Positions 13,101-21,302 of a stretch of 64,000 nucleotides of DNA are shown here, one piece after another. Origin of the DNA: Branchinecta lynchi (taxonomy: Eukaryota > Arthropoda > Branchiopoda > Anostraca > Branchinectidae); NCBI GenBank assembly GCA_023053575.1, contig JAKZAP010000031.1, forward strand, positions 1-64,000. The letters run 5' to 3'. A program made the translations under genes and the position numbers. Every line of letters begins with the position of its first letter. Positions within the stretch are counted from its first letter, which is position 1. The notes under the pieces are model-generated. The model saw only the letters and a list, made by a program, of their open reading frames with translations, searched no databases and was not told the origin of the DNA.

Positions 13101-16100
13101 GAAAAAACCATACAGTATTTGATTTCTTCTGTGTTTTGCCCGACTGGACTGTACAGAAGCTGATTTCTGATATGTAAAAAAAAATAACCCGTTGTGACGA
13201 CGAGACACGACTTCCCGAGTGCGCCCGACAGAATTTGCAGAATATAATTTCTTACCTATAAATAGAACCCGATGTGCCGACGAGTCGACCGACGCCCAAC
13301 AAAAGCATACAAAATTGTATTCCTTCTGTATTCCTTATGTATAACAAGACCAAAGGTTTCGATGGGATCCCAAAAATTCAATATCTGATCCAGACAACTG
13401 GGTCTTGTCTTAGCCAGATCCAGTCTTCGCCAGACTCCTTGAACATTTTTACAATTAAAATTCAGAAACAGATTAAGGCCAAATAGCTAATCACCTGAGA
13501 AAACCAAGTTCAGATTTGGATTCAGCATGTGTGTTTACCCCTGTAAGTCATATCTGTTTTGACGAAAACTTCCTGCCACTTCTGCCAATTTCCCGGTTCC
13601 GGCCGAACTCCAGAACTACTTGTCCGGCGAAAAAAGAAAGCTCAAAGACGAAATCAGGGTATCTTCTTTCCCCAGTAATGAACATCTAATCAACTTCAAA
13701 TAGAAATTTAGCTTATAACAAATTTTCCGATTCCAGCCGGATTCCGGTCGAACTATATGTCCGGGTAAAATACGATTGTCATACAGGGACTCAGCATCAA
13801 TTCTTATCCCTAAATCGCTTCTCTAATCAACTAGAAATAAAACTTTGACTTCCAACAGTTTTCCGGTTTGGGCCGGATTCCGGGCGAAATACTTGTCCGT
13901 CGAGAAAATAGTTTTCACCATCGTCTTCAGCATGTCTTCCTACCCCTAAATCGAACATCTAATCAATTTCAAATAAAACTTTTTCTTTCAACAAACTTTC
14001 CGGTTTGGGCCGGATTCCGGGCGAAATACTTGTCCGTCGAGAAAAGAATTTTCACCATCGTCTTCAGCATGTCTTCGTACCTCTAAATCGAACATTTAAT
14101 CAACTTCAAATAAAACTTTTTCTTTCAACAAACTTTCCGGTTTGGGCCGGATTCCGGGCGAAATACTTGTCCGTCGAGAAAATAATTTTCACCATCGTCT
14201 TCAGCATGTCTTCCTACCCCTAAATCGAACATCTAATCAATTTCAAATAAAACTTTTACTTTCAACAAACTTTCCGGTTTGGGCCGGATTCCGGGCGAAA
14301 TACTTGTCCTTCGAGAAAATAATTTTCACCATCGTCTTCAGCCCCTAAACTGAACATCTAATCAACTTCAAATAAAACTTTTACTTTCAACAAACTTTCC
14401 GGTTTTGGCCGGATTCCGGGCGAACTACTTGTCCGATGACAAAATGGTTTTCACCATCGTGTTCAGCATGTCTTCTTACCCCATAATCGACTATCACATT
14501 AGCTGTTTCAAAATATTTTGTTTGTCCCTTAATTTGAATCCCCTCCCCCACCCCTAAATGTAGAGCTACAAAGCCCATCTACGAACTTGACTGGTCCGAC
14601 GACCCAACGAACCCTCACACCAAGTTTCATCAAAATATCTCATTCCCTTCGAGAGTTATCGTGCTTACAGACGGACGGACGGACGGACGGACAGACGGAC
14701 AACTTTTGCGATGTCATAGGTATCCCTCCACTTACGTTTTGGGATCCCAAAAAGAACCCGATATGCCGACGACAATACCGAGGCCTGACAAAAGCATGCA
14801 GCATTTGATTTCTCCTGTATTTTGCAGAATTTTATTTATTGCGTATAAAAAGAACCCGATGTGCCGACGACTCGACAGCGCTTGACAAAAGCATACAAAT
14901 TTTATTTCTTCTGTATTCCTTATGTATAAAATAACCCGATATGCCGTAGAGAATACCGAGGCCCGACAAAAGGATGCATAATTGGATTTCTTCTATGTTT
15001 GCCTGACAAATGTTTGCAGGATTTTATTTCTTGTGTATAAAAAGAACTCGATGCGACGACTGGACCGACACTCGGCCCAGCCACCCGAAAATACCCAATA
15101 GTAACACATGGGGCATTGAGCTGTAAGGTTAGCAGTGCTTGAAATGCCCAAGAGCAAAATGGAGAAACGCCAACTAAATCACTGCCTCTACACATTAGAA
15201 TCGTCCTTAAGATGGGTTGACACAGTTCCAGTTTCAGCACAAAAAGCTGGATCAGCCGTGTCCTGCAAAAAGCTGGATGAGCTATGTTGGGGTGGTAAGT
15301 GCTTGAAATGGCCAATCAGAAATTGGAGAAACACATACCACGTCAACTCCCACACGTAAGATTCGCTAAAAGTTGGAGGGGCTGATCATGTCTAGGGATC
15401 TGGGCGGTAAGGGCGACAGTGCCTTGAATCGCCCAAGCGTAAAATAGAGAAACAGTTACCAAAGAACCACCCGCTGTCAAATTTGACAAAATTCAGATAA
15501 GCTAACTATGTCCGGGCTTTTGGCTGTAAGGGTGTCAGTGCTTAAAGTATTACTGAAAAGTCAACTGATTATTGTATCATTCAACTGAACATACTGCATT
15601 ACTTGGATTCTGCTTATGGATCTTTTTATTTTCCACTATCTGCTCTAGTAGTGACGTTCAGAATATCCACAACGACGCCGAGAATTTGAATCTCGACACA
15701 AACGCTGCTTTTCAGTGGCCAATGGTAATCTTGGTGAAGACTGCTTAGTGCATGAACACAAATTTGTGTAAATTTTGTCGTCAAGCATACAACACAGGTA
15801 TAAGCACATAGACTTACCACAAATCCGACAGGGAAATTCCACTATCTGAAAATCGATTATTCGTGAATAGCGGAGCAACGAAGTAACGCATTTCATCGGG
15901 TGTTCAAGCCTGTTTAAGTGAATAAGCGACGGGTAACTAGACTGCCCTATCCCAGCCCTTTTCGGTTAAACTTTAAATGCAGTGCAACTATCGTTCTCAC
16001 TGCCAAGTACCCAAACGTAGTTAGCTCAAATGATTCTTCTCATTAGAACTAGCATTGTGTAAACCCAGCTTAAGGAGCAATTTGAAGTTCAACCAGCTAT

Positions 16101-18256
16101 TATTAGTGTTTTTGTTAACTAGTAAAAAATACCTATTGTCTCGAATAAGGCAGGCCGTACCAGTGAAATCATGGAGAACTGGACCCAGCCAGCGCACGAC
16201 TTTATCCACTGCTTCCTGGTGGAAGATTGAAAATTTAATGTCTTTTTTATGTGTTTTATTTATTTTCTTTCATTTACTCTAATTTAAAAATGGCGGGTTA
16301 CAAATAAATTACTTTCTTACTTACTTACCTCCTAATTTTGCCCCATTTTTAATTCTGTTACTGTGGCTAGTGAATACTAGTGAATCCAGAATTACTTATG
16401 AATATGGTTGTGCTACCATTGATATGTTTTGGGGGATCTCCTCCAAAACAACCATCCAGTTTATTGTGTTTATTTCCAGTGCAAGAGGTCACTTTGGATA
16501 GTTAATGCTTATGCTACCACAAATGCCTGATTTTTAATATGCTATGCTAAACATTGGGTATACCCAGGATATTGTTATTGATATTGCCTTTACTGGATGA
16601 CAATTGCAGTCCATAGAGTTCTTTAACTTCGTTCAGTTAGGATGCCCAGCATTTAGCAATCTCTAATGCCAAATGCTGAATACACCCAAGATTTCACATA
16701 TACAGTACTAAAATCAAGCGTTTGTGATAAATTTGATCCGGAATCTAGTACCCAAAAAGATTTTGACTACCTGTCTTTAATTTTGCAAGACGGAAATTGT
16801 GATTTGTATTAAATTACCTAAATGATATTTAGTTAAAAAAAAAAGAAATGACATTTCTTTCTTGTTCTTCATTTAGTTGCTCCGTCTTTTTGTACGTTTG
16901 TGCATTATGATGGGCAATAAATCTATTATTATTATTTCTACCATATTAAATATATCGTGTTGGTTCGAGAGATTGTTAAAATAAAAGTGTTGGTTGCCTT
17001 AGATGCATGTAAAAGACATTCTTACTTTCCAGAGGTGTCTCTTGATCCTCGACTGGCTTATTCAGAGCGGATATAGAGGCATTGTGTTTATTTGAGTGAT
17101 GCACTTACCACTATGCTTTTTACTGTCAAGACTGTTAATCAACAGCCTTGTGCCTAAACAAGTCCATTTTTCAGGGGGTGTTCTCTGAGTAAACTAGCAG
17201 TCAAAATGATGGATCCAGATGAAGAGCGAGTACATGATAAGGAAGAGTGGACTCTTGAAGCTCTTGCTATAGTCGAAGATGTAAAAGACTGTGTTAAGTG
17301 TATTGGGCTAAGCAATGTTGTGCCTGCCACAGACAAAGACGTATACCTGAATGTTACACTCTTAGAGGGCAAAGACCTGTGTATCCAACTTGGTGAGCAA
17401 GGGTTCCAAGTTGTTGGAGACACTCATGATGATATCACAAGGCGGCAGCCAAAGATATTTGAAACTATCTACTCGCTCCTGGATACTCTGAGTCCCAAGT
17501 ACAGAGAGGCCTTCAGTGAGAACTTAATACAGAAACTTTTGATACTGAAGCGCTCCAGAAAAGATAGCAGTTGAGTGGTTGACCGAGTACGAAGTAGACC
17601 CTAAGCACTGCATCTACTTTTCTAGAATTAGTGCTAGAATCTGAAAAAACCTTAATTTTTTTCTAGTCTGTGAACTGCTTGGCGAGTACTTAGAAGCTGT
17701 GAAAAAAGACTTCGAAAAGGCAGCAAAGGTTTTCAAAAACAACTGCGATGAAAACAATTTTGCAAGAAGTTGCTACAAATACGGTGGATATAGTTTTATT
17801 GGACAGGGCTGTGCAGTGGACCAGCAAGCTTCTTATGACTACTTCAAGAAAGGCTGTGACCTGGGTGATTCAAGCTCGTGTCTAAATCTGGGACTTATGA
17901 ACGTTACAACTATTCCACAAAGCAAGCTGGACAGGCCTAAAGACTACAAGACTGGAATGGAGTACCTTGCTAAGGCCTGTGAGGGAAAACAGCAATATGC
18001 ATGCTACTACCTGAGCGGAATGTTCATGACTGGAGTCGAAAATGTCCTCGAGAAAGACATGAAGAAAGCATTTGAGTTCACAGAGAAAAGCTGCAACCTG
18101 AACAATATGTACGCCTGTGCCAATCTTAGCCACATGTACGCCCGAGGTGATGGCGTGGAAGCAAATGCAACTCTTTCAGAGAAATTTAAAGCCAAAGCCA
18201 TGGACCTGCAAGAACAAGCGAAGTCCTCTGTAAATGTTGGATTCCAACAAAAGTAG
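1075..18256 (+). CDS. COA7: COA7, cytochrome c oxidase assembly factor 7 (two coding exons, whole gene span)
   Basis: COA7 is a Sel1-like repeat protein of the mitochondrial intermembrane space needed for respiratory-complex assembly. Two exons, 1075-1174 and 17667-18256, join in phase (donor g|GTATGG after the first base of a codon, acceptor TTTCTAG|TC) to give 229 residues plus a TAG stop. As recalled, the human protein is about 231 residues. The protein contains repeated pairs of cysteines 7-8 residues apart (CYHEKKPEVC across the junction, then CDENNFARSC, CDLGDSSSC, CEGKQQYAC, CNLNNMYAC). This is the disulfide-paired helical-repeat pattern of the family. The intron is 16.5 kb, packed with transposable elements, and contains GSKIP on the same strand. 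A GTG at 17699 is internal to exon 2 and is not a start. An ATTAAA at 18404-18409 is a possible polyadenylation signal. Confidence 0.93.
1681..1783. mobile_element. Small inverted-repeat element (MITE-like) in COA7 intron
   Basis: Two near-perfect inverted arms of about 27 bases (AAATAGTTACTACTAGTTAC at the left, its complement at 1755-1782) enclose about 45 bases. I see no clear target duplication, so the superfamily is unknown. Confidence 0.6.
1961..2212. mobile_element. R4 inverted-repeat element, copy 1
   Basis: Ends are ACCACAAACTCCTAATTTTG and the inverted CCAAAATCAGGGGTTTATGG. The interior repeats TGGCATAGGGTATCC-type words. Related copies lie at 16516-16728, 34339-34522 and about 60460-60625. 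Confidence 0.6.
2530..2915 (-). repeat. R3 tandem array, reversed, inside H1
   Basis: Units with CGTCGGCACATCGG and TTCTTATACGCAAGAA recur every 70-110 bases. They are the reverse of the arrays at 12628-13342 and 14754-15060. Confidence 0.65.
2994..3656 (-). pseudogene. Non-LTR retrotransposon fragment: RNase H end and zinc-knuckle tail
   Basis: A 220-residue open frame contains WVPGHSGIPGNEEADALAKE, the end of an RNase H domain as found in I/jockey/R1-type retrotransposons. It then has a C-x2-C-x10-H-x4-C knuckle (CTRCGVDAETNIHFVQEC) and a tail. The reverse transcriptase and the start of RNase H are absent. The frame is open to a normal-looking stop, so it may be a relatively recent capture. 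It lies antisense to COA7 and between the H1 terminal repeats. Confidence 0.8.
4180..4687 (+). repeat. Degenerate direct repeat in COA7 intron
   Basis: The words AGTTGAGATT-TTCCTTTAAT and TTTCATTTCAGCT recur at 4180-4390 and 4490-4620 in the same order. The spacer at 4200-4265 is almost pure A/T. No coding content. Confidence 0.45.
4688..5543 (+). repeat. R2 element, left part of a copy split by insertion
   Basis: It begins ACAAGACCAAAGG with GGGATCCC, then four or five degenerate units of about 137 bases (TTCCGG...GGACGAACTACTTGTCCGG...TCTAATCAACTTCAAATAAAAC). It breaks off at CCCTCACAC. The missing end (CACACCCAGTTTCATC onward) is found at 12526-12627. Together the parts are 958 bases, close to intact copies (915-930). 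Confidence 0.8.
5544..5745. repeat. ACGGAAACAG low-complexity tract, left
   Basis: Alternating AACAGAAACGG and CCGTTTCTGTTTTT blocks form overlapping inverted repeats that could fold on themselves. The same composition recurs at about 8640-8695 and 12376-12525. Confidence 0.7.
5921..6836 (-). repeat. R2 element, complete copy, minus orientation
   Basis: It opens with TTTTTGGGATCCCAAAACGT, passes a CCGTCCGTCCGTCTG microsatellite, then reversed inner units. It closes with GGGATCCC and GGTCTTGT. Length is about 916 bases. Confidence 0.8.
7067..8100 (-). repeat. R1 element fragment, minus orientation
   Basis: It begins with the reversed R1 right end (CAAGTGCCATATACCGATCA, then GGTCGGTCGGTCC) and continues through reversed inner units with TTGGTGGGAAGAACAAGCA words. 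Two reversed CCCCATGAGCCCATGATCAT-type units follow at about 7895-8090. The terminal hairpin arm is incomplete. Confidence 0.7.
8101..8696. other. Unassigned spacer
   Basis: A 97-codon frame at 8119-8412 has no recognisable family and no splice context. It contains a short direct repeat (AAAGT.TTATTATACCAA.AAGAAATAGC) at about 8277-8370. I see no gene. Confidence 0.4.
8697..9297 (+). repeat. R1 element left end
   Basis: It begins AACAAGAGCTACGAGCTCAT then ATGGCACTTG, followed by inner units with CATCTAGACGTGCTACACGATTTCCGGTACTC-type sequence. It is interrupted by the minisatellite at 9298. The matching right end may be at 12375. Confidence 0.65.
9298..9415 (+). repeat. 11-bp GC-rich minisatellite, short block
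   Basis: Units are variants of GGCACCGGCTC / GGCACCGGCAC, the same as in the larger block at 10971-11205. Units here are more degenerate (GGCAAAGGCAC, GGCAACGGCGC). Confidence 0.85.
9468..9760. repeat. GATATCGATATT palindrome-rich repeat pair
   Basis: Two related tracts (about 9468-9560 and 9665-9765) are made of GATATCGATATT, ATATATCG and CGATCGATCGAT words. Each is preceded by the same TATATAAGTGTRGGTT and ATTRCAAT sequence, so they are a direct duplication of about 195 bases. Confidence 0.7.
9766..10970. repeat. Fragmented repeats between the two minisatellite blocks
   Basis: Reversed R1 left-half units (CCCCATGAGCCCATGATTAT, AAGGGTTTTGCTT) lie at about 10120-10215 and 10600-10760. The rest shows no gene; a 65-codon frame at 10264-10461 has no known features. 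Confidence 0.45.
10971..11205 (+). repeat. 11-bp GC-rich minisatellite, main block (about 21 units)
   Basis: This is a tandem of GGCACCGGCTC and GGCACCGGCAC units with interspersed GCGGCACC units. The 11-base unit shifts frame every copy, so all three frames on each strand stay open and give Pro/Ala/Arg/Cys/Val repeat peptides. Those frames are by-products. Confidence 0.9.
11206..12375 (+). repeat. R1 element, right part with terminal hairpin
   Basis: Inner units with CTTGTGCTTGTTCTT, AGTTTCATCCGGATC and CCGGATTCCCC words run to a CCGACAGACCGACTGACGGA stretch. The end is TATGGCACTTGAG...CTCAAGTGCCATAAAA, a hairpin with a changed loop. A tRNA-like segment lies inside (12048-12125). Confidence 0.7.
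12048..12125 (+). tRNA. tRNA-like sequence (pseudo-tRNA or SINE head)
   Basis: It has a perfect A box TGGCTCAGTTGG, an anticodon-loop-like CTTTCAA (TTC, would be Glu) and a B box variant GGTTCGCTCCC in the right order and spacing. The acceptor stem does not pair and the anticodon stem is weak, so this is probably a tRNA-derived relic, not a working gene. Confidence 0.4.
12376..12525. repeat. ACGGAAACAG low-complexity tract, right
   Basis: Blocks of AACAGAAACAGAAACGG and CTGTTTTTCTG end in GGTGCCGACCCC, the inverted match of the left end at 5544. Confidence 0.7.
12526..12627 (+). repeat. R2 element, right end of the split copy
   Basis: It carries CAGTTTCATC, CCCTTCGAGAGTTATCGTGC, CACAGACGAACG, and TTTTGGGATCCCAAAA in the order found at every R2 right end. 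It continues the copy that breaks at 5543. Confidence 0.8.
12628..13342 (+). repeat. R3 tandem array
   Basis: Units carry GAACCCGATGTGCCGACGA, GCCCGAYAAAAGCATACAG and TTTCTTATGTATAA. Embedded are two copies of a segment of about 150 bases (12712-12855 and 12862-13005) containing AATCAAGTTTAATCCGAATA. This is the reversed 3' tail of a LINE-like element also seen at 51165-51220. Confidence 0.7.
13343..14753 (+). repeat. R2 element with expanded 137-bp inner array
   Basis: Standard R2 ends surround an enlarged core. GGCCGGATTCCGGGCGAAAT recurs at steps of exactly 137 bases (about 13872, 14009, 14146, 14283), then a shorter unit. Identical short frames appear in each unit at the same step. It ends with (ACGG)n at 14670-14695 and TTTTGGGATCCCAAAA. 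Confidence 0.88.
14754..15060 (+). repeat. R3 tandem array
   Basis: Three or four units with CCCGATRTGCCGACGA and GACAAAAGCAT words follow the R2 right end directly. The same order occurs at 12628, so R2 and R3 may be one compound element. Confidence 0.65.
15117..15560 (+). repeat. Degenerate tandem repeat of about 120-150 bp
   Basis: AGTGCTTGAAATG-CCAA, AAAATGGAGAAAC and AAGCTGGATSAGCT words recur at about 15135, 15300, 15415 and 15535. No coding content. Confidence 0.55.
15561..15888. other. Unassigned intron sequence
   Basis: No gene, repeat unit or RNA structure was recognised. Short frames on the minus strand (about 60-83 codons) have no known features. Confidence 0.35.
15889..15978 (+). 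repeat. Short interspersed repeat, copy 1
   Basis: TTTCATCGGGTGTTCAAGCC through CAGCCCTTTTCGGTTAAACT matches 27992-28083 at roughly 80 percent. The second copy interrupts a LINE, so this is a mobile or reinserted sequence. Confidence 0.65.
16286..16515 (+). repeat. Retroposon-like tail remnants
   Basis: A TTACAAATAAATTAC stretch followed by CTTACTTACTTACC short tandem units looks like the 3' end of a retroposed sequence. The body is not recognised. Confidence 0.3.
16516..16728. mobile_element. R4 inverted-repeat element, copy 2
   Basis: Ends are ACCACAAATGCCTGATTTT and the inverted AAAATCAAGCGTTTGTGAT. The interior has the CTATGCTAAACATTGGGTAT words shared with the copy at 1961. Confidence 0.55.
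16860..16940 (+). repeat. LINE-like 3' tail
   Basis: GGGCAATAAATCTATTATTA followed by TTATTATTTC is the kind of short-repeat tail left by non-LTR retrotransposons. No upstream coding part was found. Confidence 0.4.
17173..17174 (+). other. GSKIP: GSKIP splice acceptor
   Basis: AG after CATTTTTC at the 5' side of the GSKIP coding exon. Joining COA7 exon 1 to this acceptor would hit a stop after four codons, so GSKIP would then be a second frame on the same message. Confidence 0.55.
17206..17574 (+). CDS. GSKIP: GSKIP, GSK3-beta-interacting / PKA-anchoring protein (122 aa, single coding exon)
   Basis: GSKIP is a small cytosolic A-kinase anchoring protein that binds the PKA regulatory subunit and GSK3-beta. 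Evidence is the highly conserved carboxyl end: ETIYSLLDTLSPKYREAF followed by a Leu/Lys-rich helix (about residues 84-118), which is the GSK3-binding segment shared with axin. An amphipathic helix at about residues 17-33 (ALAIVEDVKDCVKCIGL) is the expected PKA-RII site. Length is typical of the family. ATG 17206 is followed by a second ATG at once. A splice acceptor at 17173-17174 (TTTTTCAG) implies an upstream untranslated exon that I could not place. The gene lies wholly inside the COA7 intron on the same strand, 92 bases before COA7 exon 2, with no AATAAA in that gap. Confidence 0.93.
   Translation: MMDPDEERVHDKEEWTLEALAIVEDVKDCVKCIGLSNVVPATDKDVYLNVTLLEGKDLCIQLGEQGFQVVGDTHDDITRRQPKIFETIYSLLDTLSPKYREAFSENLIQKLLILKRSRKDSS
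17667..18256 (+). CDS. COA7: COA7 exon 2 (Sel1-like repeats, stop codon)
   Basis: The acceptor at 17661-17666 (TTCTAG) follows a T-rich tract. The first two bases complete the codon begun in exon 1 (Val34), then 195 codons run to TAG. The exon carries four Cys-x7/8-Cys helical hairpins and the conserved YACANLSHMY-like repeat sequence near the end. Sequence before 17699 (CELLGEYLEA) matches the family and proves the exon begins upstream of the GTG at 17699. Confidence 0.94.
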
Positions 18257-18948
18257 ATTAAAATACAGTCGTTAGCAAGTTTCAGTAGTTAGTTGACCGA
18301 TAACAGAGCATCTGGGTGTAAGCTAGATGTCTTTTTGCAGTTGCAATAATATCAGAATCCTGCGCTAAATAGTTTCGTGGTTACCAAGACATCAGCTACG
18401 ATAATTAAACGTCGTTTTCGCGTGTGCCGCGGTAACTGGAAACACGCTAGGAAGATACGTTAGGGAGAACAATCAACTACCATCGAAATTGCGGCCACTG
18501 GAGGAACATAATCCACCGTCGTAAAGACAAGAGTCTAGTAGCCAACTCCATCAATACCGTCACTTGAACTCAATTTTAACTTCCACTTTATTTGGTTGGA
18601 AGCCAACCAGAATGGACTCATTGAGATCAAGTGTATTTTCTTGAACAGCTTAGTATTTAGACAAGCTGGATGTAGTCCATTCTTTTCGCGCCAACTGGCG
18701 TGCCGATTTGTGCATTATCCCAGATTTTTTTCTCTAATTGAAAGTCATTGATGAAAAAAAAAATTGTTTTCAAGATTTCAAATCAAGAGGGTACAAAGAT
18801 GACGCTCCTTCTTACAAAAATCTGTATTTCAGCCACCCTATCTACATTCTAGACTAGTCGCGCTGAGTGTTCGAAAACATACTAGATAAACAAAAAAAAA
18901 TACGGCTGTCACTACGAGTCATCCTGAGAAGTATCTGGCATAGGCAAG
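18257..18948. other. COA7 3' region
   Basis: This is the likely 3' untranslated region, with an ATTAAA at 18404-18409. No repeat family was recognised before the H2 element at 18949. Confidence 0.4.
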
Positions 18949-19830
18949 CAGGGTCGTCGCAACGGGGGGGGGGGGGGGGGGCGGAGGACCGATGGCAGAA
19001 CTACTCGGTTATATTTACGGGGGTTCGGTAGTTATACAGAATCCCAAATTGGCTATCGGTACAAATCTTTTCGGTGTAATGATCGGGAATTCAGTATAAT
19101 TGCCATTATTCGTTAGTTATACAGATTCCCGAACATGCTATCGGTCTAAACTTATTCGGTATAATAACTGGGATTCGGTAATTTATTCGATATGATAATC
19201 GATACGGTAATTTATTCGATATGGTATAATTGCCAGGATTCGGGAGTTACCATGACACTCGGAAGAGATCGAGTGAAGCACTGGTCGAGACAAAAGCACT
19301 GATCTATGATTTCAGCGATAGTCCGTACTTTTATTCTGTAGCCCAAAATTAAGATCTGATCATAAATTTTTCGAAATTCCCGCCTGCGGCGCTTTTCGTA
19401 ATATTCTCGGTTTTGTGGAAGGGCGCGCCATCTGAATCGATATTTAACTCACGGTAAATGGTAGAACTTGTAAGAGAAGCTGTTAAACTTTAGCCAACAG
19501 GAACAAAAAATCGCATTTCGAAAATTTTCGCCAGCGCCTCTCGGTTTATTTTCTCTTGTGTATAATAGATGGAGGCTGTTACCGGTACTGCAATCGTGCC
19601 GGCAATATATTCTCCAAGTGGGATACGCCAAAACGCCATCTAATAGTTGGCCTATCGTCTTGCATGCTGCCCTTTAATGTTACTCTTCCTACGTAATCAT
19701 TTCTGTTTAATAATTTAATGCTCGAATTCTGAGTTTCTAGGATTCGATAACATTTTTGAGAGATTTGGTAAAATTTGGCTCTGCACCCTCCCCCCACCCC
19801 CACAACGAAAATGCACTTGCGACGCCTCTG
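18949..19830. mobile_element. hAT-like element H2 with perfect 8-bp target duplication
   Basis: TAGGCAAG stands on both sides (18941-18948 and 19831-19838). The ends are CAGGGTCGTCGCAA and TTGCGACGCCTCTG, inverted with two mismatches, each next to a G-run or C-run. The 882-base interior has no transposase frame, so it is non-autonomous. It contains 19080-19250 repeats of GGTATAATTGCC and ATTCGGTA words. Confidence 0.85.
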
Positions 19831-19863
19831 TAGGCAAGTGCTGAGCCCCTAGAAGTTGCGCTA

Positions 19864-20028
19864 CACTGTAAAAAGTTTTCCGTATGAAGATTAAACTGCA
19901 GTATTTGCTACTCGGATTATCCTGGTCTCTACGCAGATAAAATTAATAAGAAATAGAGATAAGGTGAATCCGAGTAGCAAATACTGGAGTTAACTTCAAT
20001 CTTTATACGGAAAAAACTTTTTACAGTG
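19864..20028. mobile_element. R5 MITE (TA-flanked, mariner-like ends), copy 1
   Basis: Inverted ends CACTGTAAAAAGTTTTCCGT match over most of the 165-base element, and TA lies on both sides. Both arms carry CAGTATTTGCTACTCGGATT. It is almost one long hairpin. Confidence 0.8.
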
Positions 20029-20030
20029 TA

Positions 20031-21194
20031 GGGAGGATCAAAACCACGAGATATCCGGATAAACGAATTTACTGCATCATCACATAATACAGAACATGAA
20101 ATAATTTAAGGTCAAAATCTTAAACCTAGAATAACACATAGTCCTCCAAACAAAAAATGTCTGACCCGCTAGATCTGAAGACCGTGACAGGCGGAAACAA
20201 CATATAAAACTTAAACTAAGCGTGACGTACACTAACGGTATCTTCAACTGCAGATAACACCCATGGAATGCTTAAGTGAGAAACGATAACGACCAACAGT
20301 TATGAACTTCGAAGCTGCTACTCAGCCGGTTTCCGCGATCTACGGAGATCGATTTTTCTTCCCTTAATGTACGAAAAACGCCGAATTACGTCACTACAAG
20401 CATGAGCTAGCACTACGAGCGATCAAGTACACGGTAAAAGCGAAAAAGTCCTTAAAGGACACCTCAAACGAAGTGATTAGCCTTAAGGACTGTCCTTTTG
20501 AACAGTCTCATTCCACCGTTGTTGCTTCAGCTTACAATGCACTTACCCTGCTCGCGGTGATATTAAGGGCTGGTAACTGGACAGAGCTATTTCAGTAACC
20601 AAAGAATGAACCCCAAAAAATTAAATAAGCCTCCCCGCAAAATATATTTCGGGAGTAAATATGTCTCCCCGATTCGCTGAAAGTTTTGTAGTTTTTGTCT
20701 AGGCTACAATCCGGCGTTTTCAGATCATAAACGCGATCGGGGGTGGGGGGCTTAGAACACATTGTCATAGCGAAGCTCGACACTCGCCTAAAGGTACGAA
20801 CTGGAAAAAAAAAAAAAAAAAAAAAAAAATCTTTTCTGTCACCACCTCTCGGCAACGACAGCGAAGACAAGTATAGGCCCAGATACACGGACTGAGGGTT
20901 CCTGCCCTGTTCTAACATTTGGATTCCTCACTTTCACTGAAAACCTGTCGGTACAGTCGAAAAAACTTTCCCGTTTGTGATTTCGATAAGGGCCGATTCC
21001 AGACGGGAAAACAAGACAAGACACCAGTCTGATATCCACAAATTAAAAATTACTAAGCACTGTTTAACCTGGAGTTCGAACTCGATAAATAGTACGGTAC
21101 ACCTGGGGAGCTTTCGGCTGAATCCGTAGCTTACCTTTAACCTTATTTTTTAGACTCTTCCCTACACGCAGCCTTTTACCTGTAGCGTGACGAT
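20031..21194. other. Intergenic region between COA7 and GAK (convergent 3' ends)
   Basis: It holds a poly(A) run of about 28 bases at 20802-20829 and otherwise single-copy-looking DNA. The GAK 3' untranslated region should lie at its right side. No additional gene was recognised. Confidence 0.45.
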
Positions 21195-21302
21195 CTATCC
21201 AAAAAGATTTTGTTGGCTGGGGTCATTTTCGAACTCACTCCAGGCATCGTTCAGTTCCATAAAAATAGCCTTGGCCATCGCCTCGTGTTCGGTTCCAGCT
21301 TG
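21195..21302 (-). CDS. GAK: GAK exon 17 (last J-domain helix, stop)
   Basis: This exon encodes [20 protein letters not shown] and WSEFEN, the invariant auxilin carboxyl terminus, then ten further residues and TAG at 21197-21195. The acceptor is TTTTTTAG. No clear AATAAA was seen on the minus strand in the next 200 bases. Confidence 0.96.
   Translation of the reverse strand, partial: QAGTEHEAMAKAIFMELNDAWSEFENDPSQQNLFG

Noticed and set aside
13868..14348. Three near-identical 68-72 codon frames at 137-base steps as a gene family
   Set aside because: They are one frame repeated by the R2 inner array; no start or splice context and the peptide has no known features.
13343..14753. CRISPR-like array
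   Set aside because: Units are about 137 bases without short-repeat/spacer structure, in an animal genome.
17699..18256. COA7 beginning at GTG 17699 as a stand-alone gene
   Set aside because: Upstream codons to the acceptor at 17666 match the family, and exon 1 at 1075 supplies a proper ATG and the right total length.
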